From Cytophagales bacterium (GTDB lineage Bacteria > Bacteroidota > Bacteroidia > Cytophagales > UBA9547), in NCBI GenBank assembly GCA_013298205.1, contig JAAFJZ010000098.1, positions 1 to 8,449 on the forward strand: 8,449 nt of DNA, in the 5' to 3' direction. This document shows, in pieces, positions 1 to 6,561 of this stretch. A program made the translations under genes and the position numbers. The notes below the pieces were generated by a model. The model was not told the origin of the DNA, ran no database searches, and saw only the letters and a list, made by a program, of their open reading frames with translations. The stretch's first letter is position 1. Each line of letters starts with the position of its first letter.

Positions 1-1470
1 ACTTGCTTCTGGCGTGATATGCCCAACTACAAAACCATGTGTGCCGCCTGAAAATCTGCCATCGGTTATCAAAGCGACTTTGTCTCCAAGACCTTGCCCC
101 ATCAAAGTTGCAGTGGGTTTGAGCATTTCGGGCATTCCAGGTGCGCCTTTAGGTCCAACATAACGAATCACGACTATATTTCCTGCTTTCACTTCTTTGT
201 TGAGCAAACCTTGGTTTAATTCCTCTTCAGAATTATAAACGATGGCTGTACCTTCAAATTTTTCTCCTTCTTTTCCTGTTATTTTTGCTACAGAGCCTTC
301 TTGTGCAATGTTGCCATACAACATTTGCAAATGCCCCGTTTCTTTTATAGGATTAGACAATGAATGGATAATTTTTTGGTCTTTGCTTAAACCAGGCAGT
401 GAGGCTAGGTTTTCTTTTACTGTTTTGCCCGTTACGGTCATACAATCTCCATGTAGCATTCCGTTTTCCAACATGAATTTCATCACAGCTGGTATTCCAC
501 CTTCATTTTCTAGGTCTTCCATCAAGTATTTTCCACTCGGTTTAAAATCTGCTAATAGGGGAGTAGTATCGGATATTTTTTGAAAATCTTGCAAATCTAG
601 TTTGATGCCTGAAGTGCGAGCTATGGCAAGCAAATGAAGTACTACATTGGTAGAACCACCCAATACGGTTACCAAACGAAAGGCATTTACAAACGATTCG
701 TAAGTCATAATGTCTTTGGGTTTTAAGCCCATTGTGAGAATGTTTTTCATCGCTTCACCTATGTTTCGACATTCCTCAAGTTTTTTCTTTCCTTCAGCAG
801 GAGAAGATGAGCTATAAGGAAGGCTCATTCCCATGGCTTCGATAGCTGATGCCATGGTATTTGCGGTGTACATTCCTCCACAAGCACCTGGTCCTGGACA
901 AGAATGTTTTACAATTTCTTTAAAATCTTCTGGCGTAATGGTTCCTGATATTTTTTTTCCTAAAGCTTCAAACGCTGAGACGATATTTAGTTTTTCTCCT
1001 TTGTATTCGCCACCTCTTATGGTGCCACCATATATCATGATAGAAGGGCGATTTAATCTTGCCATTGCAATCAATGCGCCAGGCATATTTTTATCGCAAC
1101 CTACAATTGTAACTAAGCCATCGTAATAGTGTGCTCCAGCTATGGTTTCGATGGAGTCGGCAATTACTTCTCTGGAAACCAATGAATAACGCATTCCCTC
1201 AGTGCCCATAGAAATGCCATCGCTTACGCCAATGGTATTGAAATTTAAACCTTTCAATCCTGCTTGGTTACAACTTTCTTTGGCTAAATCTTGCAATGAA
1301 TTAAGATGCATATTGCAAGTATTGCCATCATATCCTGTGCTCCCTACGCCTACGATAGCTTTATTCATATCTTCATCTGTAAATCCTGCTCCATACATCA
1401 TAGCTTGTGATGCAGGTTGGGTTTCATCTTGGGTAAGGATTGCGCTGATGTGATTAATTTTGTGTGTCAT
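1..1470 (-). CDS. ilvD: Dihydroxy-acid dehydratase, C-terminus cut by the window edge
   Basis: IlvD dehydrates 2,3-dihydroxy-isovalerate and 2,3-dihydroxy-3-methylvalerate to the 2-keto acids that precede valine, leucine and isoleucine, in the cytoplasm. I translated the minus strand from the ATG at 1470: 490 codons stay open to base 1. Family motifs are plain. GNTCNMHL carries C52, VGCDKNMPGA carries C125 with D126 and K127, and CPGPGACGGMYTANTMA carries C191 and C197. C52, C125 and C197 match the three Fe-S ligands, and K127 the carbamylated lysine, of the [2Fe-2S] family. DGRFSGGTHGFVVGHITPEA lies close to the cut. Family members have about 560 residues, so roughly 70 are missing to the left. 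The start fits the usual N-terminus (LTQDETQPASQAM at 12-24). No Shine-Dalgarno is visible. The gene lies 37 nt downstream of the PBP1A stop on the same strand, with no convincing promoter of its own in the gap, so read-through from dedA-PBP1A is possible. Identity is secure; operon membership is inferred. Confidence 0.97.
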   Translation of the reverse strand, partial: MTHKINHISAILTQDETQPASQAMMYGAGFTDEDMNKAIVGVGSTGYDGNTCNMHLNSLQDLAKESCNQAGLKGLNFNTIGVSDGISMGTEGMRYSLVSREVIADSIETIAGAHYYDGLVTIVGCDKNMPGALIAMARLNRPSIMIYGGTIRGGEYKGEKLNIVSAFEALGKKISGTITPEDFKEIVKHSCPGPGACGGMYTANTMASAIEAMGMSLPYSSSSPAEGKKKLEECRNIGEAMKNILTMGLKPKDIMTYESFVNAFRLVTVLGGSTNVVLHLLAIARTSGIKLDLQDFQKISDTTPLLADFKPSGKYLMEDLENEGGIPAVMKFMLENGMLHGDCMTVTGKTVKENLASLPGLSKDQKIIHSLSNPIKETGHLQMLYGNIAQEGSVAKITGKEGEKFEGTAIVYNSEEELNQGLLNKEVKAGNIVVIRYVGPKGAPGMPEMLKPTATLMGQGLGDKVALITDGRFSGGTHGFVVGHITPEAS

Positions 1471-1507
1471 TGGCTTGGTGAAATTATATTTGTTGATTTT
1501 TTTGTAA

Positions 1508-3793
1508 TTACAAATTATCTAAAAGCTGATTACTTTTATTATTCATGTTAACAGAATCTTCTTTTGACTGCATTCTTTTCAATTTTGAGCAATTAAAATC
1601 ATCTATTAAACCAGTTGGGCGAGTAAAAAATGATTTTTTTATGCTACAAGTTGTATCTGCATATACTTTTTCCATAAAAATGCCAAAAATGGGTAAGGCT
1701 AGTTTTGCGCCTTGTCCATAGGTATAACTAGAAAAATGTATGGAGCGATCGTCTCCACCTACCCAAATTCCTACAACTAGATTTTCTGTTACACCCATAT
1801 ACCAGCCATCTGAATAGTTGGAAGTCGTACCTGTTTTTCCGCCTACCTCGTTTCCTTGGGTTACACTAGGGTATCTAAACAGACCTTGAGAAGTTCCTTT
1901 GCGTTCTTCCAAACCACCTTTGAGCATGTGAATCATTTTGTATGCTGTTTGTTCGCTTATGGCCTCGGTTGTTTTGGGCACAAATTCTTGAATTAAGTTG
2001 CCATTTTTATCTTCAATTCGGGTTATAAAAATCGGTTCGGTGTGTATGCCATGGTTTACAAAAGTGCAATAAGCCGAAGTTTGTTCATACAGAGATAAGT
2101 CGCTCGATCCTAAACATATAGAAGGAACGGCCTCCAAATCACTTTTAATTCCCATTCTTTTAGCATATTCTACCACTCTTTGAGGGCCTAACTGCTGTGT
2201 AAGATATGCTGTAATAGAATTAATAGACCTAGCCATAGCTTGGCGCAAAGTAAAAGTTTCACCAGTATATTCATCTTCACTATTTTTGGGAGTCCAAGAA
2301 ATATTTTCTGTTCCATTTTCATATTGAAAAGTTACTGGAATGTCTTTCACTTCTGTGCAAACATCAAAACCATTATCTAAAGCTGCTACATATACAAATG
2401 GTTTAAAAGTAGAGCCAGGTTGCCTTTTGCCTTGTTTTACATGGTCATATTTAAAAAACTTATGATTCAAACCACCTACCCAAACTTTTATATGACCTGT
2501 ATGTGGCTCAATACCTAAAAGACCCGCTTGTAAAAAGCGTTTGTAATGCCGTAAGGAATCATAAGAACTAAAAAGCGTATCTTTCTCTCCTTTCCAAGTG
2601 AAAATACGCATTTTACGTTTTTTATTCATATAAAATTCTATTGAATCAGGATGATTGGGATATCTCAAATACAAGCTTCTGTATCTTTCGGTACGTTTGG
2701 CTACATTGGGAATAAAATTTTCAATTTCTTTTGTATTTTCATCTATCCAAGGGTTTTTACCTTTGAAGTCGGTTTCAAATTGTTTTTGGATAAACTTCAT
2801 GTGTTTTTCTACCGCTTCTTCAGCATATTTTTGAGCTCTTGAATCTATGGTTGTATATATTTTTAAGCCATCAGCAAAAAGGTCATACCCCCTTTCTTTA
2901 CACCAACTTATTAAATAATCCATTGTTACGGTTCTAAAATAGGTTGCATAACCTGTATTGTGATTATCAATTTTATAATTAAGTTCGATTGGAATTCTTT
3001 TCAAAGAATCTGCTGTGGATTTATTACTTATAAAATTGTATTTAAAAATTTGGTCTATTACTGTATTTCTTCTTCTTAAAGCATTTTCTGGGTTTAAAAT
3101 AGGGCTATAAAGTGTAGGTGCTTTAAGAACGCCAACCAAAATAGCAGATTCTGAAATAGTAAGTTCAGAAGGTTTTTTATCAAAAAAAGTTTTAGAAGCG
3201 ACCAAAAGTCCGTATGCATTGCTACCAAAATCTACAGTATTAAGGTACATGGTCATGATTTCTTTTTTGGTGTATGATTCCTCTAGCTTAATTGCTGTAA
3301 TCCATTCTTTGGCTTTGATAATTACTGTTTTTATTACTTTTACGTCACCCAAAGTACCTTTAAAAGATTCGCTTCTGGTAGAAAATAGATTTTTAGCAAG
3401 TTGTTGTGTAATTGTACTTGAACCCCTGCTATCGCCTTTAATCAAATACCATGTAATCGCTAGCATACCTTTTAAGTCTATTCCTGAATGCTCTTCAAAA
3501 CGAACATCTTCGGTAGCTAGAAGTGCATTGATAAAATTAGGTGAAATATCTTCATATTTAATGGGTGTACGGTTATACCTAAAATATTTACCAAGTTCCT
3601 CAAAATCAGATGTATAGATTACTGATGCCAAATCACTTTTAGGATTTTCGAGTCTTTCCAAACTGGGCATCCCTCCAAACAAACCTAAGAAATCTATTTT
3701 TATGGCTTGGATAAACAAGAATAAAAATAGAAATCCTATGAGTAAACCTATCCAAAGGGATTTGGCAAGAATTGAAAGGAATTTGATTTTCAT
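1508..3793 (-). CDS. mrcA: Class A penicillin-binding protein 1A (bifunctional transglycosylase/transpeptidase)
   Basis: This 761-residue inner-membrane enzyme polymerises lipid II into glycan strands and cross-links the peptides on the periplasmic side. Residues 11-32 form the single N-terminal membrane anchor. The GT51 domain follows: EDVRFEEHSGID at 95-106 (catalytic E95), GSSTITQQLAKN at 124-135, the KEWITAIKLE segment at 162-171 (E163 fits the second catalytic glutamate), and KKEIMTMYLNTVDFG at 176-190. The transpeptidase domain has STFK at 461-464 (nucleophile S461), SIN at 523-525 and KTGT at 653-656. A charged linker at about 335-425 separates the two catalytic modules, and the tail after 745 is Asn/Ser-rich. 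Length and domain order are normal for PBP1A. The ATG lies one base after the dedA stop, and AAAAGG on the minus strand (3805-3800) sits 6 nt before it, a weak ribosome site. Translational coupling with dedA is likely. The symbol follows the E. coli PBP1A name by analogy; a PBP1C assignment is less likely. Confidence 0.96.
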   Translation of the reverse strand: MKIKFLSILAKSLWIGLLIGFLFLFLFIQAIKIDFLGLFGGMPSLERLENPKSDLASVIYTSDFEELGKYFRYNRTPIKYEDISPNFINALLATEDVRFEEHSGIDLKGMLAITWYLIKGDSRGSSTITQQLAKNLFSTRSESFKGTLGDVKVIKTVIIKAKEWITAIKLEESYTKKEIMTMYLNTVDFGSNAYGLLVASKTFFDKKPSELTISESAILVGVLKAPTLYSPILNPENALRRRNTVIDQIFKYNFISNKSTADSLKRIPIELNYKIDNHNTGYATYFRTVTMDYLISWCKERGYDLFADGLKIYTTIDSRAQKYAEEAVEKHMKFIQKQFETDFKGKNPWIDENTKEIENFIPNVAKRTERYRSLYLRYPNHPDSIEFYMNKKRKMRIFTWKGEKDTLFSSYDSLRHYKRFLQAGLLGIEPHTGHIKVWVGGLNHKFFKYDHVKQGKRQPGSTFKPFVYVAALDNGFDVCTEVKDIPVTFQYENGTENISWTPKNSEDEYTGETFTLRQAMARSINSITAYLTQQLGPQRVVEYAKRMGIKSDLEAVPSICLGSSDLSLYEQTSAYCTFVNHGIHTEPIFITRIEDKNGNLIQEFVPKTTEAISEQTAYKMIHMLKGGLEERKGTSQGLFRYPSVTQGNEVGGKTGTTSNYSDGWYMGVTENLVVGIWVGGDDRSIHFSSYTYGQGAKLALPIFGIFMEKVYADTTCSIKKSFFTRPTGLIDDFNCSKLKRMQSKEDSVNMNNKSNQLLDNL

Positions 3794-3805
3794 GTTAAGC
3801 CTTTT
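3794..3805 (-). promoter_or_regulatory. Ribosome site and one-base junction between dedA and PBP1A
   Basis: On the minus strand the dedA stop TAA is followed by a single C and then the PBP1A ATG. The segment AAAAGG lies 6 nt upstream of that ATG, inside the dedA coding region, and is the only Shine-Dalgarno-like sequence near a start in this window. The arrangement suggests termination-reinitiation coupling. The match is short and this phylum relies little on Shine-Dalgarno pairing, so the ribosome-site part is tentative. Confidence 0.4.
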
Positions 3806-4454
3806 TGAAGAATTTTTCTTTTGCTAATTCGTAAATAGGAGGCAAAATAGAAATAAATATAATTCCAAAAATTAACAAAGTGAAGTTCTTTTTAACGATT
3901 GGCATATTTCCAAAATAATGACCAGCTAAAGTAAAAATTAAAATCCAAGCTACCGCTCCAACAATATTGAAAAGAATGAATTTGGAATATTTCATTGTGC
4001 CTATTCCTGCTACAAAAGGAGCAAATGTTCTTATGATGGGAATAAAACGAGCAAAAATGATGGTTTTGCCTCCGTGTTTTTCAAAAAAAGTTTGGGTTTT
4101 AATCAAATGATTTTTGTTTAGTAGTTTGAAATTTATTTCAAATACTTTAGGGCCAAACCATTTGCCAATATGATAATTTAAAGTATCTCCCAAAATTGCT
4201 GAAGTTAGAAGAAGTATAATGATATAGAATAAATTTAATGGAGCAGCTTCTCCATTTGCACCCATGCTCGTGAAAGCTCCTACTGCAAATAAAAGTGAAT
4301 CGCCAGGTAAAAAAGGAGTTACTACCAAACCTGTTTCACAAAAAATAATCAAAAACAGGATAATATAGGTGAGTGTGCCATAATTACTAATGATTTCTGC
4401 AAGATGTTTATCTAGATGTAGAAAAATGTCAATAAATTCTTTAATGATTTCCAT
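3795..4454 (-). CDS. dedA: DedA family membrane protein (VTT/SNARE-associated domain)
   Basis: This 219-residue polytopic inner-membrane protein has the same length as E. coli DedA and resembles it closely as I remember that sequence. Hydrophobic segments lie at about 28-47, 52-63, 74-90, 143-152, 157-180 and 191-207. Family motifs are CETGLVVTPFLPGDSLLF at 39-56 (acidic E40, then FLPGDS), GDTLNYHIGKWFG at 89-101, and FEKHGGKTIIFARFIPIIRT at 124-143 with the conserved arginines R136 and R142, followed by FAPFVAG at 144-150. DedA proteins are proton-dependent and needed for envelope integrity, and some members have been shown to recycle undecaprenyl phosphate across the membrane. Whether this one does is inferred. 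It is the first gene of the leftward cluster and ends one base before the PBP1A start, which supports a cell-wall role. No Shine-Dalgarno precedes the ATG, as is common in Bacteroidota. Family call is very secure; substrate unknown. Confidence 0.95.
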   Translation of the reverse strand: MEIIKEFIDIFLHLDKHLAEIISNYGTLTYIILFLIIFCETGLVVTPFLPGDSLLFAVGAFTSMGANGEAAPLNLFYIIILLLTSAILGDTLNYHIGKWFGPKVFEINFKLLNKNHLIKTQTFFEKHGGKTIIFARFIPIIRTFAPFVAGIGTMKYSKFILFNIVGAVAWILIFTLAGHYFGNMPIVKKNFTLLIFGIIFISILPPIYELAKEKFFKKA

Positions 4455-4567
4455 AGGTTTTATTTTTATTATCCGTTATAGTTTGAGTAGTATGATGTAG
4501 TTTATTTTTTGAATGAAATAGTTTTTTATTTGAACAAAACTTTCTATGATTAATAATTCTAAAAAAG

Positions 4568-4575
4568 CAAAACTA
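4568..4575 (-). promoter_or_regulatory. Weak candidate -7 element for the dedA operon
   Basis: Read on the minus strand this is TAGTTTTG, a full match to the Bacteroidota -7 consensus TAnnTTTG, 113 nt upstream of the dedA start. A second identical octamer lies at 4679-4686. Neither has a TTG or TTTG at the usual 17-23 nt further upstream, so either match may be chance in such AT-rich DNA. The direction and position fit a promoter for the leftward genes, but only a 5' end map would decide between the two. Confidence 0.22.
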
Positions 4576-4582
4576 CTAAAAA

Positions 4583-4663
4583 ATGCCAAAGAAAAAACGA
4601 AAAGCCAATGATTTCAGTAAGAGTGGTGTAAGCAATCAAATTAAAATACTTTTAAAATTTTAA
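4583..4663 (+). CDS. Possible 26-residue basic micro-ORF, unrecognised
   Basis: An ATG at 4583 opens 26 codons ending with TAA at 4661-4663. The product starts MPKKKRKANDFSKSG and ends in the short hydrophobic-basic tail IKILLKF. It is very basic at the N-terminus, with six of its first seven residues after Met being P, K or R. I do not recognise a family. No TAnnTTTG promoter or Shine-Dalgarno precedes it. In A-rich DNA a lysine-rich frame can arise by chance, but the sequence also uses D, F, S, G, V, N and Q codons that pure A-richness would not give. Treat it as a hypothesis: a nucleic-acid-binding or membrane-active small protein is possible, spurious is more likely. Confidence 0.2.
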   Translation: MPKKKRKANDFSKSGVSNQIKILLKF

Positions 4664-4936
4664 AAAAGCTTTAAAAAACAAAACTAAACATAATCCAATT
4701 TGGTAGATAAAAATCAATAATCCATATTTAAGTTTGAAGTTTTAAACCCATTTACTTTAAATTTTTATTTAATAGCAAAGATAATTTGGACATATACTCA
4801 TTTTTATTTTTCTTTTTTTTTAGAATTAAAGTAATGAAAATATTGTTATAATTCAATTTTGTATATTAATATTTATATTTTTTGTAATGTTTTATAAAAT
4901 TGTACATATTTATTCAAGCCTTATTATTTAATTCTT

Positions 4937-4966
4937 TTTGTAGGAGCAAATATTTGTATACTTTTG
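4937..4966 (+). promoter_or_regulatory. Bacteroidota-type promoter for the lipoprotein gene
   Basis: TTTG at 4937-4940 (-33 element) is followed after 18 nt by TACTTTTG at 4959-4966, a complete match to the -7 consensus TAnnTTTG recognised by the primary sigma factor of Bacteroidota. Transcription would begin around 4972, giving a leader of about 40 nt. That leader is A-rich just before the ATG at 5013, as is typical where Shine-Dalgarno pairing is absent. No operator-like inverted repeat overlaps the site. Confidence 0.72.
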
Positions 4967-5012
4967 CCTCATTATTCATTTTAATAAATTAAAACCAAAA
5001 TCAAAATCAACA

Positions 5013-6392
5013 ATGAAAAAACTATTTAGATTATTTTCAATGAGTGTGTTAGCCGCTTCCGTAATGATCGGTTGCCAAACACCAAAAAATGACAACGTTG
5101 TAAACGCAAGCAGCAACATCAAACCAGCTGACAACATCATGCTTACCGTTCATGTAATGGCAAATTCAGTAAAAGGAGCTAAATCAGAAGGACTAGATTC
5201 AGTTACTGTAACTGTGAGTCAAAACGCTTTTAAATCTACTCAAACCACTCGTGATGGAAATGGAATGGTTATTTTCTCTGGATTAAACAACGGACAAGTA
5301 TCTATTTTTGTTAAAAGAAGAGGTTATGCTTCAATAAATCAGGTTGTATCTCTTACTCAACCAGCTTCTAGTAGCAATACCCAAAATGCACCTACTATCA
5401 CATGGGAAGGTAAAACTTATAGCCAAGTTCTACCAGTTACGCTTAATGCTTTAGGAGCTTCAGCTAAAGGTATCTTAACTGCAAACAACATTCCAGTTGC
5501 TAATGCAGTGGTTAGAGCTTTCTATTCTACGACATATGAACCAAATTACTTCATAGCTACTACTGATGCAAATGGTGTTTTTACATTTAACAATTTGATT
5601 GATGGAGAATCTGCTTCTTTCACATCTGTTACCAATGTAAACACAAACGGAGTTTCTTATCCTAACTCTTGGTCTGCTTCAGCTATTTCTAGGATAGACG
5701 CACCTTACGATTTTGGTACAGTAAAATATACCAATACTCCTGCAAATGATGTAAAATTAAACGGTTCATTAACTTTCAGACCATGGGGTTATTTAAGTTA
5801 TTTACAACCTGCAACTATTACTAGTAATTATGATGCAAGCACAGTACCTTCAAATGTACCTCCTACTGCATTTTATTCTGTAGACTATACTGGTTCTGGT
5901 CTTCCTGCAAACATTAACCCAATTTTCGTTGGTGTTGTAGCTAATGGTGTAGTTACTTTCTCAAATCTTCCTACCATGTTAAATGGTTCTACTATTGGTG
6001 GTATGTTGAAAATTTCTTCATCAAATCCTATTGCTACTCCGACTCCAGTTGGTTACATTAGCGCAGTTACTTTGGTTCAAAGACCAGGTAATTTAAATCC
6101 ACGTTTAGCTTTTTCATATGATAATTTAGCTCTTACTACTGGTGTTACTGCTTTTAATGGCATCACTACTGTAGGTGTAAACCTTCCAGATATGAAAGTT
6201 CCTAGTGGTACTTTATTTGGATCTACTGTTACTGTAGTTGCTTCAAATACTTTAGCTGCTGGTTTACCTACTGTAAGCAGAGATATAGTTTGGTCTTTTG
6301 ATGCTGCAGATGCTTCAATTATGTTTCCTACAAATTCTACTGTTTTAAATAAAGGTGGAATTCAATTGGTACCTGCAAGAAACGGATGGTAG
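5013..6392 (+). CDS. Secreted lipoprotein with Cna-B/carboxypeptidase-regulatory-like units, function unknown
   Basis: The 459-residue product begins with a lipoprotein signal peptide: basic MKKLFR, a hydrophobic stretch, and lipobox MIGC with the lipidated cysteine at C21. After a polar tether, residues 43-115 look like a Cna-B or carboxypeptidase-regulatory-like beta-sandwich (LDSVTVTVSQ, then DGNGMVIFSGLNNG at 81-94). Residues 150-205 repeat the pattern (GILTANNIPVANAVVRAF, then DANGVFTFNNLIDG at 185-198). A third, weaker copy is ANGVVTFSNL at 310-319 ending NGS at 324-326. No catalytic motif is visible. The C-terminal third is Ser/Thr/Gly/Val-rich beta-type sequence without a recognised domain or sorting signal. 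It most likely sits in the outer membrane, facing the periplasm or the surface. The residues after C21 (QTPKN) are not a clear surface-export signal. The gene is a single-gene unit with a strong promoter upstream and a terminator 34 nt after the stop. Codon use shifts to T-ending codons in the second half. A structural or binding role is inferred; a specific function is not. Confidence 0.9.
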   Translation: MKKLFRLFSMSVLAASVMIGCQTPKNDNVVNASSNIKPADNIMLTVHVMANSVKGAKSEGLDSVTVTVSQNAFKSTQTTRDGNGMVIFSGLNNGQVSIFVKRRGYASINQVVSLTQPASSSNTQNAPTITWEGKTYSQVLPVTLNALGASAKGILTANNIPVANAVVRAFYSTTYEPNYFIATTDANGVFTFNNLIDGESASFTSVTNVNTNGVSYPNSWSASAISRIDAPYDFGTVKYTNTPANDVKLNGSLTFRPWGYLSYLQPATITSNYDASTVPSNVPPTAFYSVDYTGSGLPANINPIFVGVVANGVVTFSNLPTMLNGSTIGGMLKISSSNPIATPTPVGYISAVTLVQRPGNLNPRLAFSYDNLALTTGVTAFNGITTVGVNLPDMKVPSGTLFGSTVTVVASNTLAAGLPTVSRDIVWSFDAADASIMFPTNSTVLNKGGIQLVPARNGW

Positions 6393-6425
6393 TCTAACGA
6401 CTGCTTTTTCTTTTAAGCAATACAT

Positions 6426-6465
6426 AAAAAAGCCTTCTCTTAAATTTTTAAGAGAAGGCTTTTTT
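6426..6465 (+). terminator. Strong intrinsic terminator after the lipoprotein gene
   Basis: The arms 6426-6443 and 6448-6465 are perfectly complementary over 18 bp around a 4-nt loop (6444-6447). The core is GCCTTCTCTTAA paired with TTAAGAGAAGGC, flanked by A6 on the left and T6 on the right, then ATTTTT. The T tract serves plus-strand transcription from the gene ending at 6392. The A tract would also let it work on the opposite strand, though no convergent gene is present here. It separates the lipoprotein from the lectin gene transcriptionally. Confidence 0.93.
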
Positions 6466-6484
6466 ATTTTTATTCAACAAAAAA

Positions 6485-6514
6485 CTTGAAACGAGATAAA
6501 TAGTCCTAGGTTTT
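6485..6514 (+). promoter_or_regulatory. Candidate promoter for the lectin gene
   Basis: TTG at 6486-6488 is followed after 18 nt by TAGGTTTT at 6507-6514, which matches TAnnTTTG except for the last base. The spacing equals that of the better promoter at 4937-4966, and the implied leader of about 40 nt is also similar. Because a strong terminator lies just upstream, the lectin gene needs its own promoter, and this is the best match in the 96 nt available. A second near-match, TTAATTTG at 6539-6546, is too close to the start codon to be likely. Confidence 0.35.
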
Positions 6515-6561
6515 CTTTTTAATGGTATTATTTTTATTTTAATTTGTAAAAAATATATGAG

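Larger units (their letters stand above)
4455..5012. other. AT-rich divergent intergenic region
   Basis: This 558-nt stretch separates the leftward dedA operon from the rightward lipoprotein gene. It is extremely AT-rich, with many A and T runs, and holds no long open frame. What I can support in it is a good Bacteroidota-type promoter near its right end, two -7-like octamers on the minus strand, and a 26-codon basic open frame at 4583-4663. The octamer CAAAACTA occurs twice (4568-4575 and 4679-4686), and CAAAACT once more at 4535-4541. Between 4700 and 4930 I see only A/T-rich sequence without a recognisable element. Confidence 0.7.

Noticed and set aside
242..1453. Three plus-strand open frames (242-583, 833-1126, 1202-1453) within the ilvD region
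   Set aside because: They are antisense shadows of ilvD, whose minus-strand frame carries all family motifs; their translations resemble no protein.
2651..3617. Plus-strand open frames at 2651-2842 and 3219-3617
   Set aside because: They lie antisense to the PBP1A gene, including its conserved transglycosylase domain, and show no recognisable features.
4583..4603. PKKKRK in the micro-ORF resembles a eukaryotic nuclear localisation signal
   Set aside because: The surrounding genes are bacterial, and an A-rich stretch readily encodes such a lysine run; no evidence of a host-targeted effector.
4640..4682. AT-only inverted repeats such as TTTTAAAATTTTAAAA as a terminator or replication origin
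   Set aside because: They lack a GC-bearing stem and are expected in such AT-rich DNA; no DnaA-box cluster or gene end is nearby.
6501..6510. The CCTAGG palindrome between terminator and lectin gene as a regulator site
   Set aside because: A six-base palindrome is expected by chance and no second copy or flanking symmetry is present.
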